Under the pieces are notes generated by a model. It searched no databases, had not been told where the DNA came from, and saw only the letters and a program-made list of their open reading frames with translations. Of a DNA stretch of 64,000 nt, positions 35,016-45,013 are shown one piece after another. The translations under genes were made by a program, and so were the position numbers. Numbering within the stretch: position 1 is the first letter of the stretch; every line of letters starts with the position of its first letter. Origin of the DNA: Lasiosphaeris hirsuta (Eukaryota; Ascomycota; Sordariomycetes; Sordariales; Lasiosphaeriaceae); the NCBI GenBank assembly GCA_030549175.1, contig JAUKUA010000001.1:372001-436000 (forward strand), in the 5' to 3' direction.

Positions 35016-36651
35016 ATGGCTAATGTGTACGAGCAGAAAATTCAGTCTGCCATTGATCTGGTCAATTCTGGTACCCCACTTCGCGATGCGGCGGACGAGT
35101 ACTCGGTTGGCTACGGCACGCTCTGGGGCCGCCTCCATGGCGTGACCACCCGTAATAAACGCGAATTACGTAACCGAAAGCTCTCGCCAGTGGAGGAGGA
35201 CTTTCTTGCTGAATGGGCTCGTCAATTGGATTCTTCGGCAAGAGGTCTATCGAAGGCACAGGTTACTCGAATGGCGTAACCTATCATCGCAGAAAGTGGG
35301 TGTTTCGAGCCGCTTGGAAAGCAGTGGGTGAATCGTTTCCTCCGCCGCCATAAGAACGTCCGCGTCAAAAATACTGCCCCTCTGGACCAAGACCGACGCC
35401 GAGGAAGTACCAAAGAGGCCTACGAAGACTTCTTTCGCCGCCTGGGGTACCACATCAAGGCTAAAGACGTCCCGCCGAGGTACATCGCCAACGTCGACGA
35501 GCATAGTACGGGAGAGGGAGAAACCGCCGACCACGTTAAGGTTATTGGAGACTCTTTAACTTCTAAAAACTACAGGGAGTCTTCCTCGGCTACCACGTAG
35601 GTCTCGGTAATCGAGGTAGTTACTACTAGTTGCCAGAGACTGACCCTAGTTATCGTGTATACTGGCGCCAGTCTCTAGGGCCAGTGGTTCCCTAATTACT
35701 TCGAGAACGACCTAATTATTTGCGATTGGAAGTACGACCACTCTCCTACCGGCTTCTCCAACGAAAAAATCACCCTTAAGTGGTTACGTAAGGTCTATAT
35801 ACCAGAAACGAAGCCCGAAAATCCCTCGTAATGGCGTATCCTCATCCTCGACGGTACCTCCAGCCATACCACCGAGGAATTCATGCTTACCGTCTTCCGG
35901 AATAAGGTTCAACTGGTTTATCTACTGCCTCATACCTTCCACAAGACTCAACCACTCGATCGGAGCGTTTTCTCACCTTTAAAGACTTGTTTTCGTCAAG
36001 AAACCGCCCCCCTGACGGCCTTCACCGCCTCAGAACCTACTAATAAACGGCGCTTCCTATTGGCCTACAGAGACGCCTCCATTCGCGTTATAACGGCTCA
36101 GAATATTCGTAGGGGCTTCAAAAAGACCGGAATCTGGCCTTTCAACCCCTCTCGAATACTAGAAGACCCCCAGGCATTGGTTAGAGACTCGCCCCCCCCC
36201 TCCAGAACGTTCTCCTACCCTTACCAACCTTCCCATTTCGGACTCCATTATCCTAGAGACTCCGAAAAAGAACCTGGAGATTCGAAAACACCTCCGTAAT
36301 ACCTTAGAATACTAATCGCCTTCCTCACGTGACGTTCGAGGCCTTTTTTTAAAGACTGAGAAGGCCCTGGACTAAGCCAACGTAGAGAAGGCCATTCTGA
36401 AGGCCGAAAACGCTCGATTGCTAGAGGAATTAGGGGTTGGCCAGCCGAAATCGAGGAAAAGGGTTCGAGAGCTGGCCAACGATAAATTTACGAGTATGGC
36501 GGCCATCGCTGAGGCTCAGAAAGCTTCCCTGAAGCCTCCAGCACCGAAAAGGGGGAGGAAGATAGTTAACCCGGCACAAGTGGTAGAGGAACGTATAGAG
36601 GAAGTAATCTATGTAGTTAAGAGGCTTCGTGAGGTAGAGGAGATGGAATAA
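35016..36651 (+). pseudogene. pogo/Fot1 transposase pseudogene
   Basis: The likely start is MANVYEQKIQSAIDLVNSG at 35016. The domain order is psq-type HTH (residues 1-50), a CENP-B-like region (ELRNRKLSPVEEDFLAEW; SKAQVTRMA) and a DDE domain (RYIANVDEHS; VSVIEVVT; WKYDHSPTGFSNEKITLKWL; LILDGTSSHTTEEF; LLPHTFHKTQPLDRSVFSPL). A C-terminal Lys/Glu-rich helix (VVEERIEEVIYVVKRLREVE) ends at 36651. Stops interrupt the frame at about 35278, 35599 and 35830, and the acidic residue expected after IANVDE-type motifs is uncertain. No intact product can be made. Confidence 0.85.
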
Positions 36652-36730
36652 ACATTTTTTTTTTATAACATTTGGGTGGTGTTGTGGTAAGAAAGTCATC
36701 TGGAAGGAGGTGGGGTGCCCCCTTGTTGCA

Positions 36731-36771
36731 TGATCGGTTAGGGGGGGAATCGGTTAGGGGGTCCGTGCGTC
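36731..36771 (-). repeat. right terminal inverted repeat
   Basis: 41 bp, reverse complement of the left repeat with three mismatches, followed by TA (36772-36773). Confidence 0.92.
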
Positions 36772-36773
36772 TA

Positions 36774-37631
36774 GAGAATGGTGTGGAGGTTCTCAGCGCG
36801 GATATAGACGCCATGAAGATTTGCGGTTAGAGGGGTAGGCAGGGAGTGAAGGATATTGCATTGTCATATGTGTATACGATTGTCATAAGGATTGCCAAAG
36901 TGCACTTGTATAGGGGTAGCGCCAAACTACCCGAGACAGAATACTGCTTGCCAATTAGGTCATTGCCACCAGTGAAGAGCCCACCACTAATGAATATGCT
37001 AAAGCCAGCGGGAAAGCCGGCAATGTTACCCAGGTCAGTTGCGAAGCCGTACGGGGCGCTAAAGAAATTAGCTTTAGGAAGGCCATGGTGGTCATTCTGA
37101 CGGCCGTGCTAAGTCATGTTGAAGCCATCGTACTACTAGCCCATGTTCCGGAAGGGTGTGTGTGTGGGGAGACTACCACCATTAGCCAAGTAGCCGTCCT
37201 AGGCGTATATGAAGTTGGCGGAGGGGTTGGTAGTGTGTCTTCTCATTCTTGATCGCCCTTCCCTCCTCGATAGGCTTCTCGTCGGCCGAATCCTCGTCCT
37301 CGATTAGAAGGGTTATATCGTTGGTAGTAGCCTTCATCTCGGTGACGATGATGACAGCGGTGGCGGCGATATGGGTTCCGACGATACCTCTCTACGAAGA
37401 CGATAATACGTCCGCAGAGGGAGGGAGATTTACTGTTGGCTACCTATAACCACGAGGACTTTATCCAATGGTTTTTACAGATACCGTGGTTCCGTAATAA
37501 CTCTGGACTTGACATAGACGACGGATCGAGACTGGCTTCAATGGCGTTCAATGGCGGGAAGAAATCTGCGTTTAGCTGGCATCGAATCAAGTCCAGGGAC
37601 AAGCAGTTAACCGCTTGCTTGTCATACAATA
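36774..37631. other. decayed sequence with an anonymous coding relic
   Basis: Minus-strand translation of about 36900-37110 gives FSAPYGFATDLGNIAGFPAG and ISGGLFTGGNDLIGKQYSV, with stops further upstream. This looks like the end of a decayed coding sequence that I do not recognise. Otherwise no gene. Confidence 0.35.
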
Positions 37632-37854
37632 CAACCCTTGTTTATTTGTTAGCGCGGGACTTCATTGAAGCTCGCTGTAGACATCAACGACGGTATTTCC
37701 AATCCTAAAAAGGCCGGCTAAAATTCCAAATACGTCTTCTTAAATGCGAATGATGCCGTTCTTGCTGCTCAAAAGCCTTTCCCGGCCGCCAATATATCTC
37801 CCTAGGACCTTCCCCCAAAGGTCACACACACGCTAGCAAACAAACCAGAGTTGG
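37632..37854. repeat. MITE-like element with imperfect terminal inverted repeats
   Basis: The left end (37632-37654, CAACCCTTGTTTATTTG...TAGCG) and the reverse complement of the right end (37832-37854) match at 19 of 23 positions. The 223-bp unit has no coding capacity. Related termini or interiors occur at 12195-12425, 18499-18521 and possibly 21889-21924. No clear target duplication was seen. Confidence 0.55.
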
Positions 37855-38084
37855 ATTTTTTGGTGACGGCCGATGGCAGCTGTGGGGTTGGGTGGTGTCC
37901 GTGTCGGCGCAAGATTTTCTGCCGGCGTGCCCCTAGTAGTTATCTAAAATAATGATATTCTGTACCTATCCACATTCTCCCCAAATTAACTCGTGATAAA
38001 TAAAACAGGTGCATACAAAAATGCAAGTGCTCCCCAATATCCATGCTATGCACTCCGGCCGTCTCCCTGCCAGCGCTACCCAAT

Positions 38085-38848
38085 TTACTGCGACCCAGCG
38101 GTCTTGGAAGATGTCTCCACCGACTCCTCCTCCTCGTCGACCTTCTCGTGACCAGGCAGCTTTTTCCGTGGCACGATCAGGGACAGCACAGCGGTGAGAG
38201 CAGCGCCAGCCATAGCGAAGGCGAAGACATCTTTGATCCCCACCATGTACGCCTCGCGCACCGCTTGCAAATCGGCGCCGAAGAAGACATCTTGTAGCTC
38301 CGATGCTCCTGTGACCAGGACCGTCTGCGGATCAATATTGGGGGAAGTGACGGCAAGTATTTGCAGCATTCGGTTGATGAAGACGCTCTGGGCCCCATTT
38401 ACGAAGAAACCGCCTGATAGCCCATTAACTAAAATCATAGCCCCCGTATTGATTTGAATGTGAGCTGGTGTTGAGAAGAATTGGTAGGCTGTCATGGGGA
38501 TTTGGTTGCCGAGGCCAATGCCAAAACCGATCAGGAGCTGAGGCCCGATATACCGGGCTTTTCCCGAATCCACCTCCAGTGTGTAGAGTAAGGCACCGCC
38601 AGCAGTAGCCAGCACTCCGCTGACCAACTGGAACGGTTGAAGATGGCCCGTCTTGGACACAAGAATACCGCTGACCAGTGACCCGAGAGCAAAGAGGGCT
38701 ACAAAGGGGATCGAGTTGACGCCGCTCATGATGGCCGTTTGGCCGTGGATGGACTGAAAGTAGACAGGGAGGTAGAATAAAACCTGAAAGTCGGCAAGAT
38801 TCACGCTGTAGAGTCCCGTTTAGCTGAGTCCAGAAATGAGGATGGGTT

Positions 38849-38925
<77 letters not shown>

Positions 38926-39944
38926 ACTTACAGCAAACCATACAAGGCATTGGTCCAGAAGAGGCGCGGCTTGAGATTCTGCAGCGGCATCAGGGCATAT
39001 TCGCCCTGGAACCACTCAATCAGGAAAAAGATGATAGTCAAGACCAACCACACGACCAACACGGCAATGACAGAGCCGTCAGCCCACGACTTGGTCTGGC
39101 CACCCCATTGCATAGCTAGCGTGTAGCAGACGAGCGAGGCAAGCAAGACGATGAAGCCAGGAATATCCATCTGCAGCACAATCTCCTTCCATGTAGCCGG
39201 GAAGGGCTTGATGTGCTTGGGAATATGGAAGAATACCAGCACAAGAACGATTATAGGGGCGCCGATGGGGAGGTTTATCCAAAAGCACCACCGCCAACCG
39301 ATGCCGCTGGTGAAAGCACCGCCGAGCAAAGGACCCAAAATAGTCGAAACCATGAGCACACAGGTCCACACGCCGATCAGGGTCGGCCGCGCCTTGGGCT
39401 CGGACATGTAGGTGATCATGAGGACGGAGCCGCCCAGCACACCGGCGACGCCCCAGCCCTGGATGGCGCGACCAACAATCAAGGTGGTGCTGTCGCGGGC
39501 GGCGGCAGCAATGACACTGCCGACGAGGTACACGATGACACAGCCAAGGTACACCCATCGGCCCGAGAAGTACTTGTAAAGCTTGCCGCAGATTGGCGAA
39601 GTGACGGCGACGGTGATGAAGATGGCGCCGCCGTACCAGCCGATATTGTCGAGGCTGTGGAAGTCGCTAGTGATGCCAGGAATGGCCGTGGCGACGATGC
39701 CCTGCAACAATATAGATGCCGTCAGTAAGACGCAATGCAATGCAGCCAGCGTCAAGGCATAACGTAGAAGAAATACGGACCAGATCCAAGGCAGCCACTA
39801 GGGTAGCCATGAAGATGCTGCACATGATGAAGCCCAGCTTCAGGCCCGTGGCGTACACGGGCTCGTCGCCGCCTGCATCTTGAAGGCCGCTGCCGCTCGT
39901 CTGCTCGGCCACCACGTCATGGTGTTTTTTGACATTTTGGGTTT

Positions 39945-39986
<42 letters not shown>

Positions 39987-40065
39987 TGTCCTGGGGCTTT
40001 TCCAGGCTCGAGGCCGTCGTGTAGCCGGCCTCGGCTTTCTCAGCTGGAGGATCGTGCGCCGACAT
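38085..40065 (-). CDS. MFS DHA2-family 14-TM efflux transporter
   Basis: Three exons: 39781-40065, 38932-39701 and 38085-38805, total about 591 residues. Intron 1 uses GTCCGT/TTGCAG and joins AALDL to GIVATAIPGITSDFHSL. Intron 2 uses GTAAGT/CTACAG and joins NALYGLL to VNLADFQVLFYLP. Motif A-like PICGKLYKYFSGRWVYLGC, motif B-like LIVGRAIQGWGVAGVLGG and motif C-like LGPLLGGAFTSGIGWRWCFW identify a drug/H+ antiporter-2 type pump. The cytosolic N-terminus has a Gln-Ala repeat. By position it probably exports the cluster product, as AflT/MdpA-type pumps are thought to do. It sits in the plasma or vesicle membrane. Confidence 0.88.
38851..38924 (+). repeat. (AG)37 microsatellite in MFS intron 2
   Basis: 74 bp of perfect AG dinucleotide inside the intron between exons 2 and 3 of the transporter, close to the GTAAGT donor. 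Confidence 0.95.
39945..39986 (+). repeat. hexanucleotide repeat coding Gln-Ala in the transporter
   Basis: About seven CCTGTG units (plus strand) encode the QA-repeat in the MFS N-terminal tail. Confidence 0.85.
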
Positions 40066-41340
40066 GGCAAATGCTGATTTCGAGATGACGAGATGGAAAT
40101 AACGGTCGAAAAGAAAATGGGTGGTGGCTGTGTGTTTGCTACTTAAGTCGCGTCCAGGGAATACAGCGAGGAAGGTGCATGGGGCAGCCAAGGCGGGCTA
40201 CCACTTAAAATTGACCAAGCATTCAACCGATCGGGCAAAGCAACGGCCAGAGCTGACAAAGGATGGGCAAATTCATGGCCGGCTTGCATATCGCTCAACT
40301 TGCGCCAAGCCAGGCAGGTACCTACATCACCCAGCACTGCTTGGAAGGCACCAAATTGCCCGAGGGTGCTACCCACTTGGCTTCCTTCCTACCTGGTTGG
40401 AAATTTAAGATCCAGCAATGCCCCGAGTGCCTCTCGTGTCCAACTCAAATTTGGATATTGAGGTCCCCTTCATCATTGCATCTGGTTCTTTGGCTCCGCA
40501 AAAACGATGCATCGTATCGTGATGCTAGCATCAGCTCTTTTCTCTACTTTCCAGTGTTGGGCTGTTCTCGCCGACTTCGATCGCGCTTTGTCATTTTCCT
40601 ACCTTCTTTTCGCCTCATTTTCTATTGGTCGGCCTGCGAGAAAAGGGGCAAGTACCTCGCCCTTTCCGACGTGCCCTTGGGATCTAACTGATTTTGGGCA
40701 CGGCGTTACCCTGCGCTCCCTAGATGAAAGCCCTCACCCCAGACACCTCGTCGTCGTCGTCGTCAGGAAACACGCAGAGAGAACCATTAATATACTTCCT
40801 TTTGTCAACAACTCGGCTGGCTTTAGTCGCTCCCTTCGCAACAGGCGCCTTGGTAGTTTTGTCGAATCGTCGACTCCGCTCACCTTTTCTTTTTTTCTTT
40901 CGCGGCTCAGGCCACTATTCACGGCATGGATCGCTCCCTCCAACTGCGGCTACTCATTAGTGCTGTCGGATCGCTGCTCGGGGGCCCGGTACATGAGTGC
41001 CCTGAGGTATTCTGTCGCCAGCGCGCCTTCCAGGGACTGTGGCAACATGAGTCGCAACCATCCCACAACACATCGACGGGGCTGCCATATGCAATCCCGA
41101 TAGCGCCGGGGAGGGGTTCGGGGCCGCTGTAAGTCCCCTCACCATAGCCGAGTGTCTGTCGGTCCTGTCCAGCCTTTTGGGCCCGTGGCCGTCATTATGC
41201 CCCGAGCCGAAGCGAAGATAAGGTAGGGAGCACCGATATTAGTATCGTTACACCTGCCTGCCTACCTTCTATAAGTTGATCGGCGCTCTGTACTGCCCCT
41301 GTGGCATGAATTCGCCTCGGTATTTCGAAACTGGCCCCAA
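40066..41340. other. intergenic between MFS and P450 (divergent promoters)
   Basis: No gene supported; frames here lack domains. TCGGGC-type hexamers lie at 40231-40236 and 40358-40363. Confidence 0.5.
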
Positions 41341-43057
41341 ATGAATCACACCATGGACTCACAGAAGAATCTCGCTGCCTCTATTGCTACTCTTGGCCTT
41401 TTCTCTTTTGTTGTGTGGCGTCTGTTCTTTTCCGACTCTCGCCCCGTGAACTTCCCTCCTGGCCCCCCTGGTCTCCCGATCATCGGCAACCTACACCAAA
41501 TCCCTCGAGGCCTGCCATTCCTCGCCTTTGAGGAGTGGTCTCAGAAGTACGGCCCCATCGTCGGGTTCAAGCTTGGCTCGCAAAATGCCGTTGTCCTCCA
41601 AGATGCCTCCCTTGTTCACGAGCTCATCGTGAAGAAGGGCTCCATCTTCTCGGCTCGTCCTCCGCGATACGTCGCCCAGGAGCACGTCATCCCCGAGGGG
41701 AAACACGTCCATCCCGTCTTCATGCGCAATGACTTCGCCATGCGCCTCCGGGCTGTTGCCAAGGACTACTTGGCCGCTCCCGGACTCACCAACCTCGCTC
41801 CCATGGCGAAGGCTATCGGAATGCGTCTGGTCTATGATATCCATAAGGCGCCGGAGGGTGGATGGGCAGACGACTTGGCAAACTGGTGGGCTTCGCCATA
41901 GCGTTCTTCTCATCGAGGTCTTTGCTAACACATATCCACGCTACAGGGCCGTTACAACGCCGCTCGCTGTCATGACCGGCGCGCCAGTCAACGCCTTTGG
42001 GGAGGGGTTCGTCCACGACTACCATGAAATGACCATCGTGTTTGAGGATATCATGGTTTCAGGCGCAGCCGACATCCTGCCCTTCACCCGATGGATACCA
42101 GCCGGGTTCTCCGAATGGAAAAACCAGGCACCCTTGGTGCGCAACGCAGTTCTCAGGGCCTACGATGCCCTCATGAGAGTGGCCAAGACGAACCACGGTG
42201 GCTCACTGCGAGGCCTGATACCGGCCCTCCTGAGCCAGTCTGCCGACCCGAACACCGCCGAGGATCTTCGCATGTCCGAAACCGAAATAAAGATCATGAT
42301 GGGTGGCCTACTGTATGCCCAATCTTTGCGTGATTACCGATTCCCTGTGGTCGAACAATGCTAACATGAATATAGCGATGCGGGCTTCGCTTCCACCGTC
42401 GCAACCTTTGAGACCATCATCCTCGCACTTACAAAGCACCCAAGAGTTCTCGGTAAACTCCAGGCCGAGATCGACACCGTGCTTGGCAATGGCGACTTCT
42501 TGCCCGAGAAGATCGACCGCAACCGGCTGCCGTACCTCAAGGCCGTCGTGATGGAGGTGCTGAGGTGGCATGCCGTGACGCCCATCCCCCTCCCCCGCGA
42601 GGTCCTGGCCGACGTTGAGGTCCGCGGTTACGTCATCCCCAAGGGAACCACAGTCATGACCAATGTGTACACCATCCAGCGCGACCCCAACTTCTATAAA
42701 GACCCCGACTTCTTCATTCCTGAGCGCTACCTGAGGCATCCGCTGGGCATAAAGGAGGGCGCTTCGGCCCAGAACCGCAAGGCGCTCTATACGTTCGGGT
42801 TCGGCCGCAGGGAGTGCCCCGGAAGGGAGTTCTTCTTCCAGCAGATGGAGATCACCATGGCGCAGGTCGTCTGGGCCTTCGATTTTGTGCCGACCGGAGA
42901 GCTGGACACCGACGTCCGGACCGGCTTTGTCTTTGGTGTCGCCTCGAGGCCCAACCCCCTGAAGATGAAGTTTGTACCGCGACGTAGCCCCGAGGCTCTG
43001 TTGGCGGAGAAGAGAAAGGCTGACATTATGCTGGATGGGATCCTCGGAATCAACTAG
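41341..43057 (+). CDS. cytochrome P450, candidate anthraquinone hydroxylase or dimerase
   Basis: Exons are 41341-41885, 41947-42312 and 42376-43057, total 530 residues. Introns of 61 and 63 bp (GTGGGC/CTACAG and GTATGC/ATATAG) join in phase. An N-terminal membrane helix (SIATLGLFSFVVWRLFF) is followed by the Pro-rich hinge PPGPPGLPIIGN. ExxR is in VVMEVLRWH, PERY in FFIPERYLRHP, and the heme loop FGFGRRECPGREFF has Cys451. The I-helix reads LLDAGFASTVAT, without the usual acid-alcohol pair. The layout resembles O-methylsterigmatocystin-oxidoreductase/ClaM-like fungal P450s acting on aromatic polyketides. It would sit on the ER facing the cytosol. Dimerisation of an anthraquinone is a guess from cluster similarity; hydroxylation is equally possible. 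Confidence 0.88.
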
Positions 43058-44020
43058 GATAACACAGTGCAGCAGGGGTGTTTGCTATTGCGGAATTACA
43101 TCATGGTGGAATAATTGTAGTCTAGGTAGCGAGCTGGAGGGGGGTTATCTCCGCTGTGGTCTCAAGTTTCTCTTTCGCGTTTCCGATGCCAAACTTGCAT
43201 TAGATTGTAGCAAAGCTTAATGGCATAATCACGATCCCAAATAAATAAAATACATGCAATGCAAAAAAAAAACAGGTCGTTCAGGACAGCTCAATAACTT
43301 GTAAACAAGCAAGCCGGCGTGTGACGATATATTAATGTGTAAACAAATTCCAGCCAATCAGCAAGCGCCTCCTTTACACGGACGGGGTGATCGGACCATT
43401 GTCGGACATGGGCGTAGAAATTGTCCCGAATACCCCGATGGCCGCGACTCGGTCGTAAAACAACCAGAATGAAAACTGATAAGAAGTCAAAAGTAAGTAG
43501 AGGTGCCTGAGATTAAATATTCTCGAGAATTGCCGGCCGGGACATGCAAGTCACACGGAAGTGGGCTGATGATGAATGGCCCGGCTTACAAAACCTCAGG
43601 CCCGGGAGTGGGGACCGGGGTACGGGCATCGGGCCATTTGAAAAGGGGGGTTGTTGTCAGCACTCAAGCAACGACGGAACGTAGCTGTTGTTTCATTCTA
43701 CCAAAATCTAGTCCACAGATTGCCGACTGCTAACCATGCTAGAATTAGATCTCCAGGTACCATGGCCGAGAGCAAAAGGGGCCATTTGTCAGCGCGGGTA
43801 GATAATGTGCGTATCCGTCGACGGATCATCGGGGTCATTCAACGAGACACGACGGTGAAGGACGTCGTTAATTGAGATAAAAGTAAACACGTCGCCAGAA
43901 GCAACCACAGTACTATCTCTAGCACCCACAAGGCACCACAGGAAACAGTAGCATCAAAGGCTAGCAGCCACACCTTGATCAGAATTAGTTGCACTAGCCC
44001 CTTTTCTCCCAGACTCATCA
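43058..44020. other. intergenic between P450 and atypical SDR
   Basis: No gene supported. TCGGGC occurs at 43629-43634. Confidence 0.5.
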
Positions 44021-45013
44021 ATGGTCGCCCTCGACACAGTCCAGCAGTCCAATGGGCTTCTAGCAAGCCTCCCGCAGGGGCAAGGCCTCGTCGCCCTCTT
44101 CATCGGTGCCACGTCCGGCATCGGCCAGAGCGCGCTGGAGCACTTTGCAAAGAGCGCAAGCGCCCCGCGCATCTACAGCACCGCCCGCGAGAAGACGGTA
44201 GCTTCCCACGAAGAGTTCTTGGGGACGCTGCGCGAGGCAAACCCGGCGGGCACATACACGCTGCTCACGGCCGACGCCTCGCTCGTCTCCGACATTGACA
44301 GGGCCGTCGACGCGCTCCTGCAAAAGGAGACCAAGCTCGACCTGCTCTTCATGTCGCCTGGCTTCTTCGCCTTCGAGGGACGCATCGACACGGCCGAGGG
44401 CCTGGACCCGTCCATGTCGACGCGCTACTACTCGCGGCTGCGCGCGGTGCAGCGCCTGCTGCCGCTGCTCAACAGCCCGTCGGCCGTCAGCCCGCGCGTC
44501 GTCTCGGTGCTGGCCGCCGGCGAGGAGTCGCCGCTCAACGAGGCCGACCTGGACCTGCGCGACGCGGCCAACTGGTCCATGTGGAACTCGTCGCGCCACG
44601 CCTGCACCATGGGCACCCTCGCCCTCGAGCTCCTCGCGCGCGAGAACCCGCGCGTCAGCTTCGCCCACTGCCATCCCGGGGCCGTCGCGACCCCGGGCCT
44701 GGCGCGGAGCAACAGCTTCGGCCTGCGTCCGCCTAACCCCATGACCCAGGACGAGGCCGGCCAGCGCGCCGTGTTCAATGCCACAAATGACCGGTACGCT
44801 GTGCAGGCCGGCTTGGGCCCCGTGCCGCAAGGGCTCGAGGTTCTGGGCAGATCGGCCGGGGGTGTTTTCCTAATTGGTCCGCTCGGGGAGGCCAAGGACA
44901 GCGAGGCTGTGTTGGCGCCGATGAGGGAGCGCCGGTTGGACAAGACGGTATGGGACTTTACGCTGGACATCTTTGCCGCGGCCACTGCAAAGGCTGCGAG
45001 CGCAAAGGCTTGA
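44021..45013 (+). CDS. atypical short-chain dehydrogenase/reductase-like protein lacking YxxxK
   Basis: Single exon, 330 residues. The N-terminus has LVALFIGATSGIGQSALEHF, a clear TGxxxGIG-like NAD(P)-binding loop. ADASLVSDIDRAV and KLDLLFMSPGFF occupy the later Rossmann strands (NNAG equivalent altered to MSPG). The position of the catalytic Tyr-x3-Lys is occupied by SSRHACTMGTLALELLA, so the canonical residues are absent. VSFAHCHPGAVATP matches the post-catalytic PG motif. It is therefore either a divergent SDR with another mechanism or a non-catalytic binding protein. Same strand as the P450, 963 bp downstream; cluster membership is plausible. GC-rich coding with strong codon bias. Confidence 0.8.
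   Translation: MVALDTVQQSNGLLASLPQGQGLVALFIGATSGIGQSALEHFAKSASAPRIYSTAREKTVASHEEFLGTLREANPAGTYTLLTADASLVSDIDRAVDALLQKETKLDLLFMSPGFFAFEGRIDTAEGLDPSMSTRYYSRLRAVQRLLPLLNSPSAVSPRVVSVLAAGEESPLNEADLDLRDAANWSMWNSSRHACTMGTLALELLARENPRVSFAHCHPGAVATPGLARSNSFGLRPPNPMTQDEAGQRAVFNATNDRYAVQAGLGPVPQGLEVLGRSAGGVFLIGPLGEAKDSEAVLAPMRERRLDKTVWDFTLDIFAAATAKAASAKA

Larger units (their letters stand above)
34888..36771 (+). mobile_element. complete but inactive Fot1/pogo DNA transposon
   Basis: The 1884-bp element is bounded by 41-bp terminal inverted repeats (34888-34928 and 36731-36771; 38 of 41 match) and flanked on each side by TA, the target duplication of Tc1/mariner-pogo elements. Length and target fit the Fot1 class. 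Inside lies a plus-strand transposase with many stops (see separate entry). The terminal repeats contain a subterminal direct repeat of CCTAACCGAT, plausibly the bipartite transposase binding site. Insertion lies between the reductase and the MFS gene, inside the cluster. Inactivation looks like point mutation rather than truncation. Confidence 0.92.

Noticed and set aside
38836..39126. Plus-strand frame with Arg-Glu repeats
   Set aside because: It arises only from the (AG)37 microsatellite in the transporter intron.
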